DNA from: Lachnospiraceae bacterium
Lineage (GTDB): Bacteria; Bacillota; Clostridia; Lachnospirales; Lachnospiraceae
Direction: 5' to 3'
DNA: 64,000 nucleotides
Assembly (NCBI GenBank): GCA_017430085.1
Contig: JAFRNR010000014.1
Coordinates: forward strand, 1 to 64,000
Notes under the pieces: generated by a model
The model's database searches: none
What the model saw: only the letters and a program-made list of their open reading frames with translations
Told to the model about the DNA's origin: nothing
Program-made: the position numbers and the translations under genes
Part shown: in pieces, positions 15,379-24,069 of the stretch
Layout of the letters: every line of letters starts with the position of its first letter
Position numbering within the stretch: the first letter of the stretch is position 1

Positions 15379-16086
15379 CTATGCGGCCGCTTCCCGCTGC
15401 TCGCGCATCAGATCCCGCGCCACGCGGTACCCCAGCGGCGAGAGCAGCACCTCGAACAGCAGTTCCAGCACCGCCCCGGTCACCGCGCAGGTGAAGCACT
15501 GCAGCAGGCTCCAGCCGAAAAACACACGGCTCACGATCAGGGCAAAGGTCAGATTGTCCACAAACTGCGCGACAAACGTCGATATATACGACCGCACGGC
15601 GAATGTCCCGAAGCCCTGCTTGCGCTTCATCAGCCGCCCGATCCCGTAATTCATGAAATTGTTCAGAATGGCGGAGACCGCGAACGCGACGGAGCTCCCC
15701 AGGATGATGTACCAGGTCCCGCCGAACGTCCGGTCCAGCGCGTGATTGATGACGGCCTCGCTGCCCTCCACAAAGCTTTCGCCCCAGACGCCGGGGATCA
15801 GGCTCGCCAGGAAAAACAGGCCCGCCATCAGCAGGTTCAGCGCGAGCGCCAGCAGGGACATCGCGCTGGCGGCTTTGGGGCCGAAGCAGTGCGTCAGCAC
15901 GTCCAGCGACATGAACGTCAGCCAGGAAAAAAAAATCCCGCAGTCCAGGGCCAGCCACTCCACACCCGTATCAATGCTTTTATTCGCCAGCAGATTCATG
16001 CCCACGACGGACAGGATCAGCAGCGCGGCGATGACCGGGGGGACCGAGGACACCAGACGGCGGAACGCGGAAAAAACCTTTTTCAT
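15379..16086 (-). CDS. VUT-family transporter (YhhQ-like, queuosine-precursor type)
   Basis: 235 aa from the ATG at 16086 (AAGGAGCTGTTTC upstream); the longer frame from 16182 lacks a ribosome site. Six TM helices; WLTFMSLDVLTHCFGPKAA and NNFMNYGIGRLMKRKQG-like motifs mark the vitamin uptake transporter family whose best-known member imports queuosine precursors. No preQ1 riboswitch is visible in the leader. First gene of the operon running to 12417. Confidence 0.82.
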   Translation of the reverse strand: MKKVFSAFRRLVSSVPPVIAALLILSVVGMNLLANKSIDTGVEWLALDCGIFFSWLTFMSLDVLTHCFGPKAASAMSLLALALNLLMAGLFFLASLIPGVWGESFVEGSEAVINHALDRTFGGTWYIILGSSVAFAVSAILNNFMNYGIGRLMKRKQGFGTFAVRSYISTFVAQFVDNLTFALIVSRVFFGWSLLQCFTCAVTGAVLELLFEVLLSPLGYRVARDLMREQREAAA

Positions 16087-16153
16087 GAAACAGCTCCTTG
16101 TTTTTTTGGGGTGGTTATCAGGAACACCCATGCTGCCGCGGTGCGGCGAAGAT

Positions 16154-16182
16154 ATGTTACCACAGTGCAGCGGAATATGCAA
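16154..16182 (-). promoter_or_regulatory. Candidate promoter of the VUT-SDR-permease operon
   Basis: Minus strand: TTGCAT (16182-16177), 17-nt spacer, TAACAT (16159-16154). Confidence 0.45.
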
Positions 16183-16283
16183 GGAAAACCGATAAGGGAT
16201 CGGCGCATAATAGCAGGACGGGGATCAGCGCAGAATAACCGAACCGGCGGCGATGCAGAATGACCGGAGGATCCGCCGCACAC

Positions 16284-16314
16284 AAAAAGAGCGGCAGAAC
16301 CTTCTCTGCCGCTC
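16284..16314 (-). terminator. Intrinsic terminator of the LRR-Ig gene
   Basis: On the minus strand GAGCGGCAGA, short loop, TCTGCCGCTC, then TTTTTGTG. Confidence 0.85.
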
Positions 16315-16331
16315 CTCTCTCCGGTCCCCGT

Positions 16332-17771
16332 TTATTTGACCGTTAGTTTCACCACATTCGTGATGACCGATCCCGCGATGTTTGTTATCTTGCACTTGTA
16401 CTGATACCCGTTGTGCCGCGCCTGCGCCGTTACCTTATAAGTCGCGGACGTCCCGTTCACGGTGACCTTTGTCCATGACCCGCTGGAGGAAGTCCGGTAC
16501 CACCACTGGTACTTCAGCCCCGTCCCCGAGGCGGTCACCTTAAATGTCGCCGTCTGTCCCGCGTTCACCGTGGTGGACTTGGGCTGGGTGACGATGTCCG
16601 GTTCCGTGACCACCGTCAGCTTGACATAATTGCTTTGCACGACGCCGGCGGAATTCCTCACCCGGCACTTGTACTCATAGCCGTTGTGGCGGGCCTGCGT
16701 GGTCAGTTTGTACGTCGCGGACGTCCCATTGTTTTTGACCTTCGTAAAGCTCTCGGAGGGAGACTTGCGGTACCACCACTGATATGTCAGCCCCGTCCCG
16801 GAAGCGGCCACCTTGAAAGTCGCAACTTCGCCTTCCGCCACGGTCACAGACTTGGGTTCGGTCGTGATCTTCGGCGGCGAAACCACGGTCAGCGTGGCCA
16901 CTGTGCTCTGCACGACGCCGGCGCTGTTTCTTACCCGGCATTTATACTGATAGCCGTTGTGCCGCGCCTGCGTGGTCAGTTTGTACGTCGCGGACGTCCC
17001 GTTGTTCTTGACCTTGGTATAGCTCTCGGAGGGAGACTTGCGGTACCACCACTGGTATGTCAGATCCGTGCCGGCAGCGCGCACTTTAAAGGTCGCCGTT
17101 TCACCTTCATTCACGGTGACGGACTTGGGATTCGACGTGATGACGGGTGGCTCGACATCGTCCGTAATGAGTACGGTGTCCTTATCCACATCCAAAAAAT
17201 ACCATGCCTCCTGAGAATCCTCCTCGTCATAATCTTCATACTCATACCGGTAATACCGCTGACCCGTGTCGGGGTCTTTCTCAACGGACTGCCAGCCGTA
17301 TTCGATCGTCTCGAGGAGATTCGGACAGCCGCGGAGATCCAGTCGGCTGATGTTGTTTCCATAACAGCTCAGGAACTTCAGCGCCGCGTTCTGGGTCAGG
17401 TCCAGTTCCGAAAGATCATTGTTGTCGATATACAAAGCTCTTAAATACGGGTTATGGCTGACATCCAGTTCTTCGAGCGAATTGTTGTTGCATTGGAGAA
17501 ATGTGATGTTTGTGAAATACTCCACGCCTTTCAGAGAGTGAACGGTACCGACTTGGTACAATTGTATTTCCGTGACCGCCGCGATCTCCGACGGGCTGAG
17601 TTCCAAATCGCCGTTGGTATCAAAGTCCTTCACATAATTCCGGAACGTGGAGTCCGGAAAATTTATACCGGTGATCGCTACGTTGCCGATGGCATGAACG
17701 GTGGATACCGGAACTTGCAGAAGCCCTGCGCACATGGCCAGGACCAGCAGAATCGTGAATACACGTTTCAT
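16332..17771 (-). CDS. Secreted leucine-rich-repeat protein with three Ig-like domains
   Basis: 479 aa from the ATG at 17771 (AAGGAGGTGCTTCCC upstream; a GTG nine bases earlier sits inside that site). Signal peptide 1 to about 27; a Ca-loop-like segment FDTNGDLELSPSEI; four to five short LRRs (about 55-165); a Tyr/Asp/Glu-rich linker; then three Ig-like repeats of exactly 91 aa (273-nt period). Each has the core NEGETATFKV, YQWWYRxSxS and YKCRVRNSAGVV. No LPXTG motif or C-terminal TM, so it is probably released or non-covalently held at the surface. Internalin-like architecture suggests adhesion; this is inference. Confidence 0.85.
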   Translation of the reverse strand: MKRVFTILLVLAMCAGLLQVPVSTVHAIGNVAITGINFPDSTFRNYVKDFDTNGDLELSPSEIAAVTEIQLYQVGTVHSLKGVEYFTNITFLQCNNNSLEELDVSHNPYLRALYIDNNDLSELDLTQNAALKFLSCYGNNISRLDLRGCPNLLETIEYGWQSVEKDPDTGQRYYRYEYEDYDEEDSQEAWYFLDVDKDTVLITDDVEPPVITSNPKSVTVNEGETATFKVRAAGTDLTYQWWYRKSPSESYTKVKNNGTSATYKLTTQARHNGYQYKCRVRNSAGVVQSTVATLTVVSPPKITTEPKSVTVAEGEVATFKVAASGTGLTYQWWYRKSPSESFTKVKNNGTSATYKLTTQARHNGYEYKCRVRNSAGVVQSNYVKLTVVTEPDIVTQPKSTTVNAGQTATFKVTASGTGLKYQWWYRTSSSGSWTKVTVNGTSATYKVTAQARHNGYQYKCKITNIAGSVITNVVKLTVK

Positions 17772-17909
17772 GGGAAGCACCTCCTTGCTTTCTCTGAGAC
17801 AGGGATCCCTTGCGGGTCTGCGGGGATAAAATGAGCCGGCGGCGGCAATATTCGTTTTGCCGCGTCTTTTCCTTAAACTGTGCGCCTGTATGCCACAACT
17901 GTTATGATT

Positions 17910-17939
17910 ATTATATTATTCCCGTGTTCTTTTTGTCAA
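17910..17939 (-). promoter_or_regulatory. Promoter of the LRR-Ig gene
   Basis: Minus strand: TTGACA (17939-17934), 18-nt spacer, TATAAT (17915-17910). Leader of about 130 nt. Confidence 0.6.
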
Positions 17940-17973
17940 TCTTAACTTGTCCGCGCTTTCTTCCTTCCGCCCC

Positions 17974-18002
17974 TTGCCGCGGCCCTTTGAAAATGTTAAA
18001 AT
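17974..18002 (+). promoter_or_regulatory. Promoter of the lone receiver gene
   Basis: TTGCCG (17974-17979), 17-nt spacer, TAAAAT (17997-18002); divergent from the LRR-Ig promoter. Confidence 0.5.
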
Positions 18003-18031
18003 AATGATAATCCTGCAGACCGGAGCCGTCC

Positions 18032-18412
18032 ATGAAGATCCTCATCCTGGAAGACAGCAATGAAAAATATATGGCCCTCGTCCGCGTCCTGAAGCGGTGC
18101 GGCGAGGAAAACGTCAGCTGGGTAGACAATCAGGCTGACGGTCTTGCGCTGCTGCAGGAAGCCGCGCAAAGCGGCGAACCGTACGATCTGGCCATCACCG
18201 ACATGCATTACCCGCCCGCGCCGGACGCGCCTTCCGAATTCGACTGCGGCAAGCGGCTGCCGGCCGCGCTGGCGGAAAAAGAGCTGCATGTGAAGACCGT
18301 GCTCTGCTCCTCCGTCCGGTATCAGGTGCCCGGGTTCGACGCCTGTCTCTGGTTCGTCAAGAGCAGCGACTGGGAAAGCGAACTGCGGGATATCCTGCAG
18401 CGGCTGCGGTGA
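18032..18412 (+). CDS. Stand-alone receiver-like (CheY-fold) protein
   Basis: 126 aa. MKILILEDS gives the acidic pair of the receiver site and LAITDMHYP the phospho-Asp candidate. VLCSSV supplies the Ser/Thr, and FVKSS the conserved Lys near the end. No output domain. The segment after the Asp (PPAPDAPSEFDCGK) is longer than in CheY. No histidine kinase adjoins it. Likely a single-domain response regulator; partner unknown. Confidence 0.7.
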   Translation: MKILILEDSNEKYMALVRVLKRCGEENVSWVDNQADGLALLQEAAQSGEPYDLAITDMHYPPAPDAPSEFDCGKRLPAALAEKELHVKTVLCSSVRYQVPGFDACLWFVKSSDWESELRDILQRLR

Positions 18413-18492
18413 TCCTGCTCCCCGCTGTGCTCCTTGCCATAGACCACCCATTAACTCTTATTCCATAAGCACCACACGAAAGGAGTTTCCCC

Positions 18493-20187
18493 ATGAAAAT
18501 GCTTGCCTTTAAGGACATGCCCTACGCCCGCCCGGACATGGACGCCATGAAAAAAGCCCTGGCGGAGACCGCGGAAAAACTGCGGACCGCCGCCGCTTAT
18601 GAGGAGGCGCGCGCCGCCTTTTTTGCCCTGCAGGAGCTGGAAGAACATCATTTCACCCTGATCTCCCTCTGCTCCGTCCGCAACACCATCGACACCACGG
18701 ACGATTTCTACGACGGCGAAATGAAATGGATCCGCGAACAGAGCGCCGCCCTGATCCCGCTGCGCAAGCAGTACCAGGAAGCCCTGGCCGCCTGCCCGCA
18801 CCGCGCCGCCTTCGAGGCGGAGTTCGGTCCCCAGCTGTTCCGCCTGGTGGACGCCTCGCTGAAGACCACGGACGAGCGCCTGATGCAGGATATCATCCGC
18901 GAAGGCGAACTGACTAACCAGTACCAGAAGGACAGCGCCCTGGCTGTCACGGAATTCCGCGGCGAAAAGTGCAATTTCTACGGCCTGCTGAAGCATATGG
19001 AGAGCACGGACCGCGACGAGCGCAAAGAAGCGTTCGAAGCCTGGGCCGGGCTGTATGAAAGCATCAGCCCGAAACTGGACGCCCAGTACGACGAACTCGT
19101 GCATCTGCGCGACGGCATGGCGAAGAAACTCGGCTTCGCCTCTTACACGGAGCTGGCTTATCTGCAGCGCCGCCGCTTCGATTACACGCAGGAAGACGCG
19201 GCAAAGTTCCGCGCGCAGATCAAAGAAGTCATCACCCCCGCGGTGGCCCGCATCCGCGAGCGCCAGCGTGAACTGCTGGGCGTGGACAAGCTGCGCTATT
19301 ACGATGAGGCGCTGCTCTTCCCCGAAGGCAACGCGGACCCCATCGGCACCATGGAGAAACTCGTCGCCAAGGCGCAGCGGATGTACCGTGAAATGAGCCC
19401 GGAGACCGGCGAATTCTTCGATTTCATGGTCGATTATCACCTATTCGACCTGGAGACCCGCCCCGGCAAGCGCATGGGCGGCTACATGACCCGCTTCCCG
19501 GCCTATAAAGCCCCGTTCATCTTCAGCAATTTCAACGGAACCAGCGCCGACGTGGACGTCCTGACGCACGAGGCCGGCCACGCCTTCCAGGGCTATCTGG
19601 CCATGCGCTCCATCCCGGTCAGCATGCTCTCCGGCTCCACCTCGGAGATCAACGAGATCCATTCGATGAGCATGGAGCACTTCGCGTACCCGTGGATGGA
19701 AAGCTTTTTTGGCGAAAACTGTGAAAAGTATCTGACCGCGCACCTGATCGGCGCGCTGGCCGTGCTGCCGTATATGGCCTGTGTGGACGAGTATCAGCAC
19801 CGGGTCTATGAAAAGCCGGACATGACCGCGCTCGAGCGCCGCGCCGTGTGGCGGGAGATCGAAAAGGCCTACATGCCCTGGCGCGATTACGACGGCAATG
19901 CGTTCCTGGAGGGCGGCGGTTTCTGGATGCAGAAGCAGCACATTTTCCTGTACCCATTCTATTACATCGACTACGCGCTGGCGCAGATGGGCGCCTTCCA
20001 CTATTACGGTCTCATGAAGACCGACCGGCCGAAGGCCTGGGCGGATTATCTGCGCCTCTGCCGCGCCGGCGGGACGAAGGGCTATTTCGACCTGCTGAAG
20101 GAAGGCGGGCTGCCCAATCCGTTCGAGCCGGGCACGGTGGAGGCGTGCGTGGGGCACGTGATCCGGGAGATCGAGGAACGGTACTGA
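18493..20187 (+). CDS. pepF: M3 family oligoendopeptidase
   Basis: 564 aa. Zinc site HEAGHAFQGY (HExxH) at about 359-363, with the third ligand expected in TSEINEIHSMSMEHF about 25 residues on. The C-terminal LAQMGAFHYYGLM and RAGGTKGYF stretches are typical of the M3B pz-peptidase/PepF branch. Cytosolic, no signal peptide; cleaves short oligopeptides. ATG after AAAGGAGTTTCCCC. Gene symbol by similarity of family only. Confidence 0.9.
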   Translation: MKMLAFKDMPYARPDMDAMKKALAETAEKLRTAAAYEEARAAFFALQELEEHHFTLISLCSVRNTIDTTDDFYDGEMKWIREQSAALIPLRKQYQEALAACPHRAAFEAEFGPQLFRLVDASLKTTDERLMQDIIREGELTNQYQKDSALAVTEFRGEKCNFYGLLKHMESTDRDERKEAFEAWAGLYESISPKLDAQYDELVHLRDGMAKKLGFASYTELAYLQRRRFDYTQEDAAKFRAQIKEVITPAVARIRERQRELLGVDKLRYYDEALLFPEGNADPIGTMEKLVAKAQRMYREMSPETGEFFDFMVDYHLFDLETRPGKRMGGYMTRFPAYKAPFIFSNFNGTSADVDVLTHEAGHAFQGYLAMRSIPVSMLSGSTSEINEIHSMSMEHFAYPWMESFFGENCEKYLTAHLIGALAVLPYMACVDEYQHRVYEKPDMTALERRAVWREIEKAYMPWRDYDGNAFLEGGGFWMQKQHIFLYPFYYIDYALAQMGAFHYYGLMKTDRPKAWADYLRLCRAGGTKGYFDLLKEGGLPNPFEPGTVEACVGHVIREIEERY

Positions 20188-20261
20188 AAGCACGGCCCCG
20201 GCCCATATAAGGCCCGGACGGCCGCTCCTGACACAATAATTGATTCGAAAGGAACAACGCG

Positions 20262-20870
20262 ATGGATCCCCGAACCTGGTTAGAGATTGCCGGTTATATC
20301 GGCTCGGCTCTGGTGCTGCTCTCCTTTCTGATGACCTCCGTGGTAAAGCTGCGGCTGGTCAACATGGCGGGCAGTTTCATTTCCTTCATCTACGCCCTGA
20401 TCATCGGCTCCTACCCGCTGGCGCTCATGAACTGCGCGCTGGTCCTGATCAATCTGTACTTCCTGTGGAAGATCCGCCACACCCGGAAGGATTACCGGAT
20501 CCTGGAAACAGCGGCCGACGACCCGGTGCTTGTCCACTTCCTGACAGAGTACGCGGCGGATATCGGGGCCTGCTTTCCGGGCATCGACACGGATCCCGCG
20601 GCAGCCGACGTGCGCGGCCTGATCCTCTGCGAGGACACCCCGGCCGGCATCGTCTTCCTGAAGACCGAAGGCACCGCCGCCCGCCTGCTTCTGGACTATT
20701 CCATGCCCCGCTTCCGGGATTTTTCTCTGGGGGCCTTCCTGGCGGATGAGCTGAAAGCGCGCGGCTTCACCGAACTGCGCTACGGCGGGCCGGATCAGAA
20801 CCACCGGAAATATCTGGAAAAGCTGCGGTTTGTGCGGGATCCGTCCGGCACCTGGATCAAAAAGCTTTAA
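20262..20870 (+). CDS. YgjV-family membrane protein with soluble C-terminal domain
   Basis: 202 aa. Three TM helices in residues 1-75 (WLEIAGYIGSALVLLSFL, KLRLVNMAGSFISFIYAL, ALMNCALVLINLYFLW) form the YgjV pattern. The cytosolic part from about 80 has a GNAT-like arrangement (GLILCEDTPAGIVFLKTEG, RDFSLGAFLADELKARGF, KYLEKLRFV), though without a clear acetyl-CoA loop. Function unknown. Ends at the terminator 20885-20914. Confidence 0.7.
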   Translation: MDPRTWLEIAGYIGSALVLLSFLMTSVVKLRLVNMAGSFISFIYALIIGSYPLALMNCALVLINLYFLWKIRHTRKDYRILETAADDPVLVHFLTEYAADIGACFPGIDTDPAAADVRGLILCEDTPAGIVFLKTEGTAARLLLDYSMPRFRDFSLGAFLADELKARGFTELRYGGPDQNHRKYLEKLRFVRDPSGTWIKKL

Positions 20871-20884
20871 CCGCCGCGGCGGAC

Positions 20885-20914
20885 GGAGCGGGTCGAAAGA
20901 TCCGCTCCTCTTTT
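20885..20914 (+). terminator. Intrinsic terminator after the YgjV-family gene
   Basis: GGAGCGG, 10-nt loop, CCGCTCC followed by TCTTTTATT. Confidence 0.75.
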
Positions 20915-20919
20915 ATTAC

Positions 20920-20948
20920 TTGACAGGGCAGTTTACCGGTGATAGACT
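20920..20948 (+). promoter_or_regulatory. Promoter of the secreted 616-aa gene
   Basis: TTGACA (20920-20925), 17-nt spacer, TAGACT (20943-20948). Confidence 0.6.
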
Positions 20949-20989
20949 TGTTTTGACAGTATTGAAAAAAGCCTTCGAAAGGAACCGTC

Positions 20990-22840
20990 ATGATGAAATT
21001 CAGATATTTTCCGATCCTGGCCGTTATTCTTCTCTGGCTCTCCTGCGCTCCGCAGGTGCTGGCCGAGGAGCCGGGCAGCACACTGCCCCTGATATTCACG
21101 GCGCTGGAAATAGAGGCGGATGAGGATTCCGGCCGTACGGCCTGTCTCTGGGTCCTGGAGAATCCCACGGATGTTCCCTGGTCCGGAGAGCTGCCGCTGC
21201 CTTTTCTTTCCGCGGGATTTCGGAAAGAGAGCCTGACGGTCTCCGCCTCCGCGCCTTGCCGCGCGACAGACAGCGGCACCCTCCGCTGCGGGATCCCGCC
21301 GCGGGGATCCCTCGCCGTCCGGTATGAATACCGGACCGAAACTTCTCTGGTACATGCCCGCGTGATCGCGCTAGACCTGACCGCGGCGCCGTTTTCTTCT
21401 TTTTCCGAAATCGGCCGGCTTACTGTTTCCCTGACCCTGCGGGAAGAGGATCTGCCGTTAGTCAAAAAGCTCGCGCCGCTTAACTGGAGCCTGGACGGAC
21501 AGACGGTCCGCTGGGAGTTCACGGATCTTAAGCCCGACGAGCTTCTTCCCCGTCTCTTTCTGGAAAAGACGACCTGGCGCGGCCTGAGAGGCAGCCGGGA
21601 TTTTGATCCCAACGAAGTGCAGCTTTTTGTGCTGGAGCACATCGGAGACTGGTTCCGGGACGGGATCCCGCTGCCGGAGCATCCCGGCGATTACTATCGC
21701 GTCATTAACCTTCTGACCGAGAACGAAGCGAAGGACGAGAACGATGCGGGCTGGTGGAGCCGCCGCAGCGATCTGTCCGAAAATACGCCGGACATCCTCC
21801 GCGCCGCGGATCATCTGATCCTGCGGGAAATCTTCCGGGGCCATATCACGGGAACGGATGCGGATTCCCTGCTGCAGATGCTTGTTGACCCCACGCAGCT
21901 GAATCCGCTGACGGCGGAACTGCTGCGCCGGCATCTGTACGGCGACCGGCTGTACCGGGTCGTAATCGGCTGCGGGATGGATGCTTCTCTGGAAAACACG
22001 CAGGTCTATCACGGCTGGATGGACAATCTGACCTCCGCGGATGCCCGGAAATACGTGCGTATCCCCTCGGGTTTTTCCTACTATAAGCATCGGCCGGAAA
22101 GCCTGATCACCCGGTGGACCGAGCTTCCTTACAGCGACAGCCGGACCCCCGGCGTTCTGCGGGACTATCTGGACGCCGTGGAAGCGGACCTGTACGCCGA
22201 ACAGTTTCTGGCGGATGACCGCGACGGCCGCTTTCCGCTTTACCATTACACGGCCCCCGATTTCACCATGGACATGTATTACAATTCCTATTACGGCCTG
22301 ATCCCCGGCGGATCGCTTTCGAAAGAGGCCGTGGACAGCGTTCTGGAAGCGCTGATTGAGGACGGACACTATTACAGTGACTCCACCCTCTGCACGGTTC
22401 CCTGGGACGATCCCGTCCTGGCCGGGATCGGGATCCCCTGTCTGGTACAGTTTTCCAGTCTGGTCATTCTGCAGCAGCTGGAGCCGGAACCGGGCCCCGA
22501 CACAGAGTACAAGCCGTTCTGCCGGCACCTGAGCGGATACCTGGATGCTCCCTGCGGATTGGATCTGTATCTTGAGCTTCTGGAAAGTCCGGCCCTTGCG
22601 GCCGACAGGGCTGCGCGGCTGGAAAAACAGGCTGAGCGGGAAGAAATCTTAAGAACCCGGATCGAAGCGGCCGCCGGACAGACGCTGCTGCCGGCACCGA
22701 TGCTGCATCCTCTGCTGCCTCAGGCGGCGCCGCGATTTGCGGCCTGGCTGGCACAGGGCGGCGCCCGCTCCGGGGAAGCGGCGCCTTGCCGGGCTTTTGC
22801 CCTGGCCGAAAATACGGGTCCTGCCCCGCTCAGTCATTGA
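20990..22840 (+). CDS. Secreted protein of unknown function
   Basis: 616 aa (start at 20990 or the adjacent ATG at 20993). A clear signal peptide (FPILAVILLWLSC...VLAEE) is followed by a beta-rich domain to about residue 190 (LPLIFTALEIEADEDSG, GSLAVRYEYRTE). The remaining 400 residues are Tyr/Asp/Leu-rich, with a low-complexity Pro/Ala tail. No membrane anchor after the signal, no lipobox and no family recognised. It is 33 nt upstream of a PstS-like lipoprotein gene and probably shares its transcript. Confidence 0.7.
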   Translation: MMKFRYFPILAVILLWLSCAPQVLAEEPGSTLPLIFTALEIEADEDSGRTACLWVLENPTDVPWSGELPLPFLSAGFRKESLTVSASAPCRATDSGTLRCGIPPRGSLAVRYEYRTETSLVHARVIALDLTAAPFSSFSEIGRLTVSLTLREEDLPLVKKLAPLNWSLDGQTVRWEFTDLKPDELLPRLFLEKTTWRGLRGSRDFDPNEVQLFVLEHIGDWFRDGIPLPEHPGDYYRVINLLTENEAKDENDAGWWSRRSDLSENTPDILRAADHLILREIFRGHITGTDADSLLQMLVDPTQLNPLTAELLRRHLYGDRLYRVVIGCGMDASLENTQVYHGWMDNLTSADARKYVRIPSGFSYYKHRPESLITRWTELPYSDSRTPGVLRDYLDAVEADLYAEQFLADDRDGRFPLYHYTAPDFTMDMYYNSYYGLIPGGSLSKEAVDSVLEALIEDGHYYSDSTLCTVPWDDPVLAGIGIPCLVQFSSLVILQQLEPEPGPDTEYKPFCRHLSGYLDAPCGLDLYLELLESPALAADRAARLEKQAEREEILRTRIEAAAGQTLLPAPMLHPLLPQAAPRFAAWLAQGGARSGEAAPCRAFALAENTGPAPLSH

Positions 22841-22873
22841 CCGACAGATTATTCATGAAGGAGGTTTTACTAT

Positions 22874-23953
22874 ATGAAAAAAATGATGTTTGCCGCATTG
22901 GCAGCCCTGGTACTGCTCCTTTCTTCCTGCAGCCGGCCTGCAGTCCCGCCCACGGCGGAGCCCGGAGGAACGCCGTCTTCCGCGGCGGAAGCGGAAACAA
23001 CAGGTGCTGACATCACGACCGCACAGCCGGAGCTCACGGAAAGCCCCACTGCGGAACCGGCGGGTACGGAAGGCCCTGCCACGGAACCGCCCGCCACGGA
23101 GATCCCGACCACGCAGGCGCCGCCTTCTCCCACCCCTTCCGCAGCGCCCGGACCGCTCCGTTTCACGAAGGAAACTTACCCGAAGGTGGACGGCGCCACC
23201 GCCATGTATCCGATGTCCGTGGAGATCGCCAAGTCCCTGATCGGCCTGACCGATGAAGAGGCGACGGAATTCATCGTCCATCACACCACCGCCAACGCTT
23301 ATTACAATCTGATCGACCGGACCGTGGACGTGATCTTTGTCTCCGAGCCGTCGGATGATATCTTAAACCGCGCGCGCGAAGCCGGCGTCACCTTCGAAAT
23401 GGCCGGCATCGGCCGAGACGGCTTCGTTTTCATTGTCAATCAGGACAACCCCGTGGAAAGCCTGACCCTGGATGAGATCCGGAAGATCTATACCGGGGAG
23501 ATCACGAACTGGAAGGAAGTGGGCGGCGAAGACATCCCCATTCTGGCCTACCAGCGCGAACCCAACTCCGGCAGCCAGAACCTGATGGAAAAGATGGTCA
23601 TGAAAGGCCTGACCATGACCGGCGCCCCCACCATGATCATCTCGGGCATGGAAGGCTTGATCGACGCCGTCGCCTCTTATGAGAACAGCCGCTCCGCCCT
23701 GGGCTATTCCATCTACCTGTACGCCAAGGACCAGTATGTGCGGGACAGCATCAAATTCCTGTCCGTCGACGGCGTATATCCCACGGACGAATCCATCGCG
23801 GACGGCTCCTATCCGCTCTCCAAGATCGTTTACGCGGTCTTCCGCGCGGACGAACCCGAAGGAAGCCCGGTGCGTCAGCTGGTGGAATGGCTCCGCACGC
23901 CGGAAGGACAGCAGGCCGTGGAAGCCGGCGGATACGTGGGATTTGAGGAGTGA
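22874..23953 (+). CDS. PstS-like substrate-binding lipoprotein
   Basis: 359 aa, ATG at 22874 after GAAGGAGGTTTTACTAT. Signal peptide with lipobox LLSSC, then a Thr/Pro/Glu/Ala-rich stalk to about residue 95, then a PBP-like domain. That domain contains VDGATAMYPMSVEIAKSL and LDEIRKIYTGEITNWKEVGG, the PstS signature, plus REPNSGSQ as the anion-binding loop. PstS proteins bind phosphate, but the usual TGAG motif is altered and no pstCAB or phoU is present. The ligand is therefore uncertain and it may be a sensor or an orphan binding protein. Confidence 0.82.
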   Translation: MKKMMFAALAALVLLLSSCSRPAVPPTAEPGGTPSSAAEAETTGADITTAQPELTESPTAEPAGTEGPATEPPATEIPTTQAPPSPTPSAAPGPLRFTKETYPKVDGATAMYPMSVEIAKSLIGLTDEEATEFIVHHTTANAYYNLIDRTVDVIFVSEPSDDILNRAREAGVTFEMAGIGRDGFVFIVNQDNPVESLTLDEIRKIYTGEITNWKEVGGEDIPILAYQREPNSGSQNLMEKMVMKGLTMTGAPTMIISGMEGLIDAVASYENSRSALGYSIYLYAKDQYVRDSIKFLSVDGVYPTDESIADGSYPLSKIVYAVFRADEPEGSPVRQLVEWLRTPEGQQAVEAGGYVGFEE

Positions 23954-23965
23954 CCCTCCTTTCGA

Positions 23966-23994
23966 TTGACAGGGCCCGCCGCAGGAAGTATAGT
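23966..23994 (+). promoter_or_regulatory. Promoter of the glutaminase gene
   Basis: TTGACA (23966-23971), 17-nt spacer, TATAGT (23989-23994). Transcription would start near 24001, inside the tandem repeat. Confidence 0.75.
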
Positions 23995-23995
23995 G

Positions 23996-24057
23996 GAAGT
24001 GTCAAAGAGAACCGTCCCCAATGACAGAAGTGTCAAAGAGAACCGTCCCCAATGACA
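23996..24057. repeat. Two exact 31-nt tandem copies of a GAACCGTCCCC element
   Basis: Bases 23996-24026 and 24027-24057 are identical; each contains TGTCA...TGACA arms around AGAACCGTCCCC. The copies form most of the glutaminase 5' leader and end 12 nt before its start codon. Confidence 0.9.
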
Positions 24058-24069
24058 CCGGAGGAAGTG

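Noticed and set aside
16087..16331. preQ1 riboswitch in front of the VUT transporter
   Set aside because: The leader lacks the preQ1 aptamer cores; only a moderate promoter and the neighbour's terminator are visible.
23996..24057. Possible CRISPR repeats
   Set aside because: Two directly abutting copies with no spacers and no cas genes; it fits the dispersed GAACCGTCCCC family.
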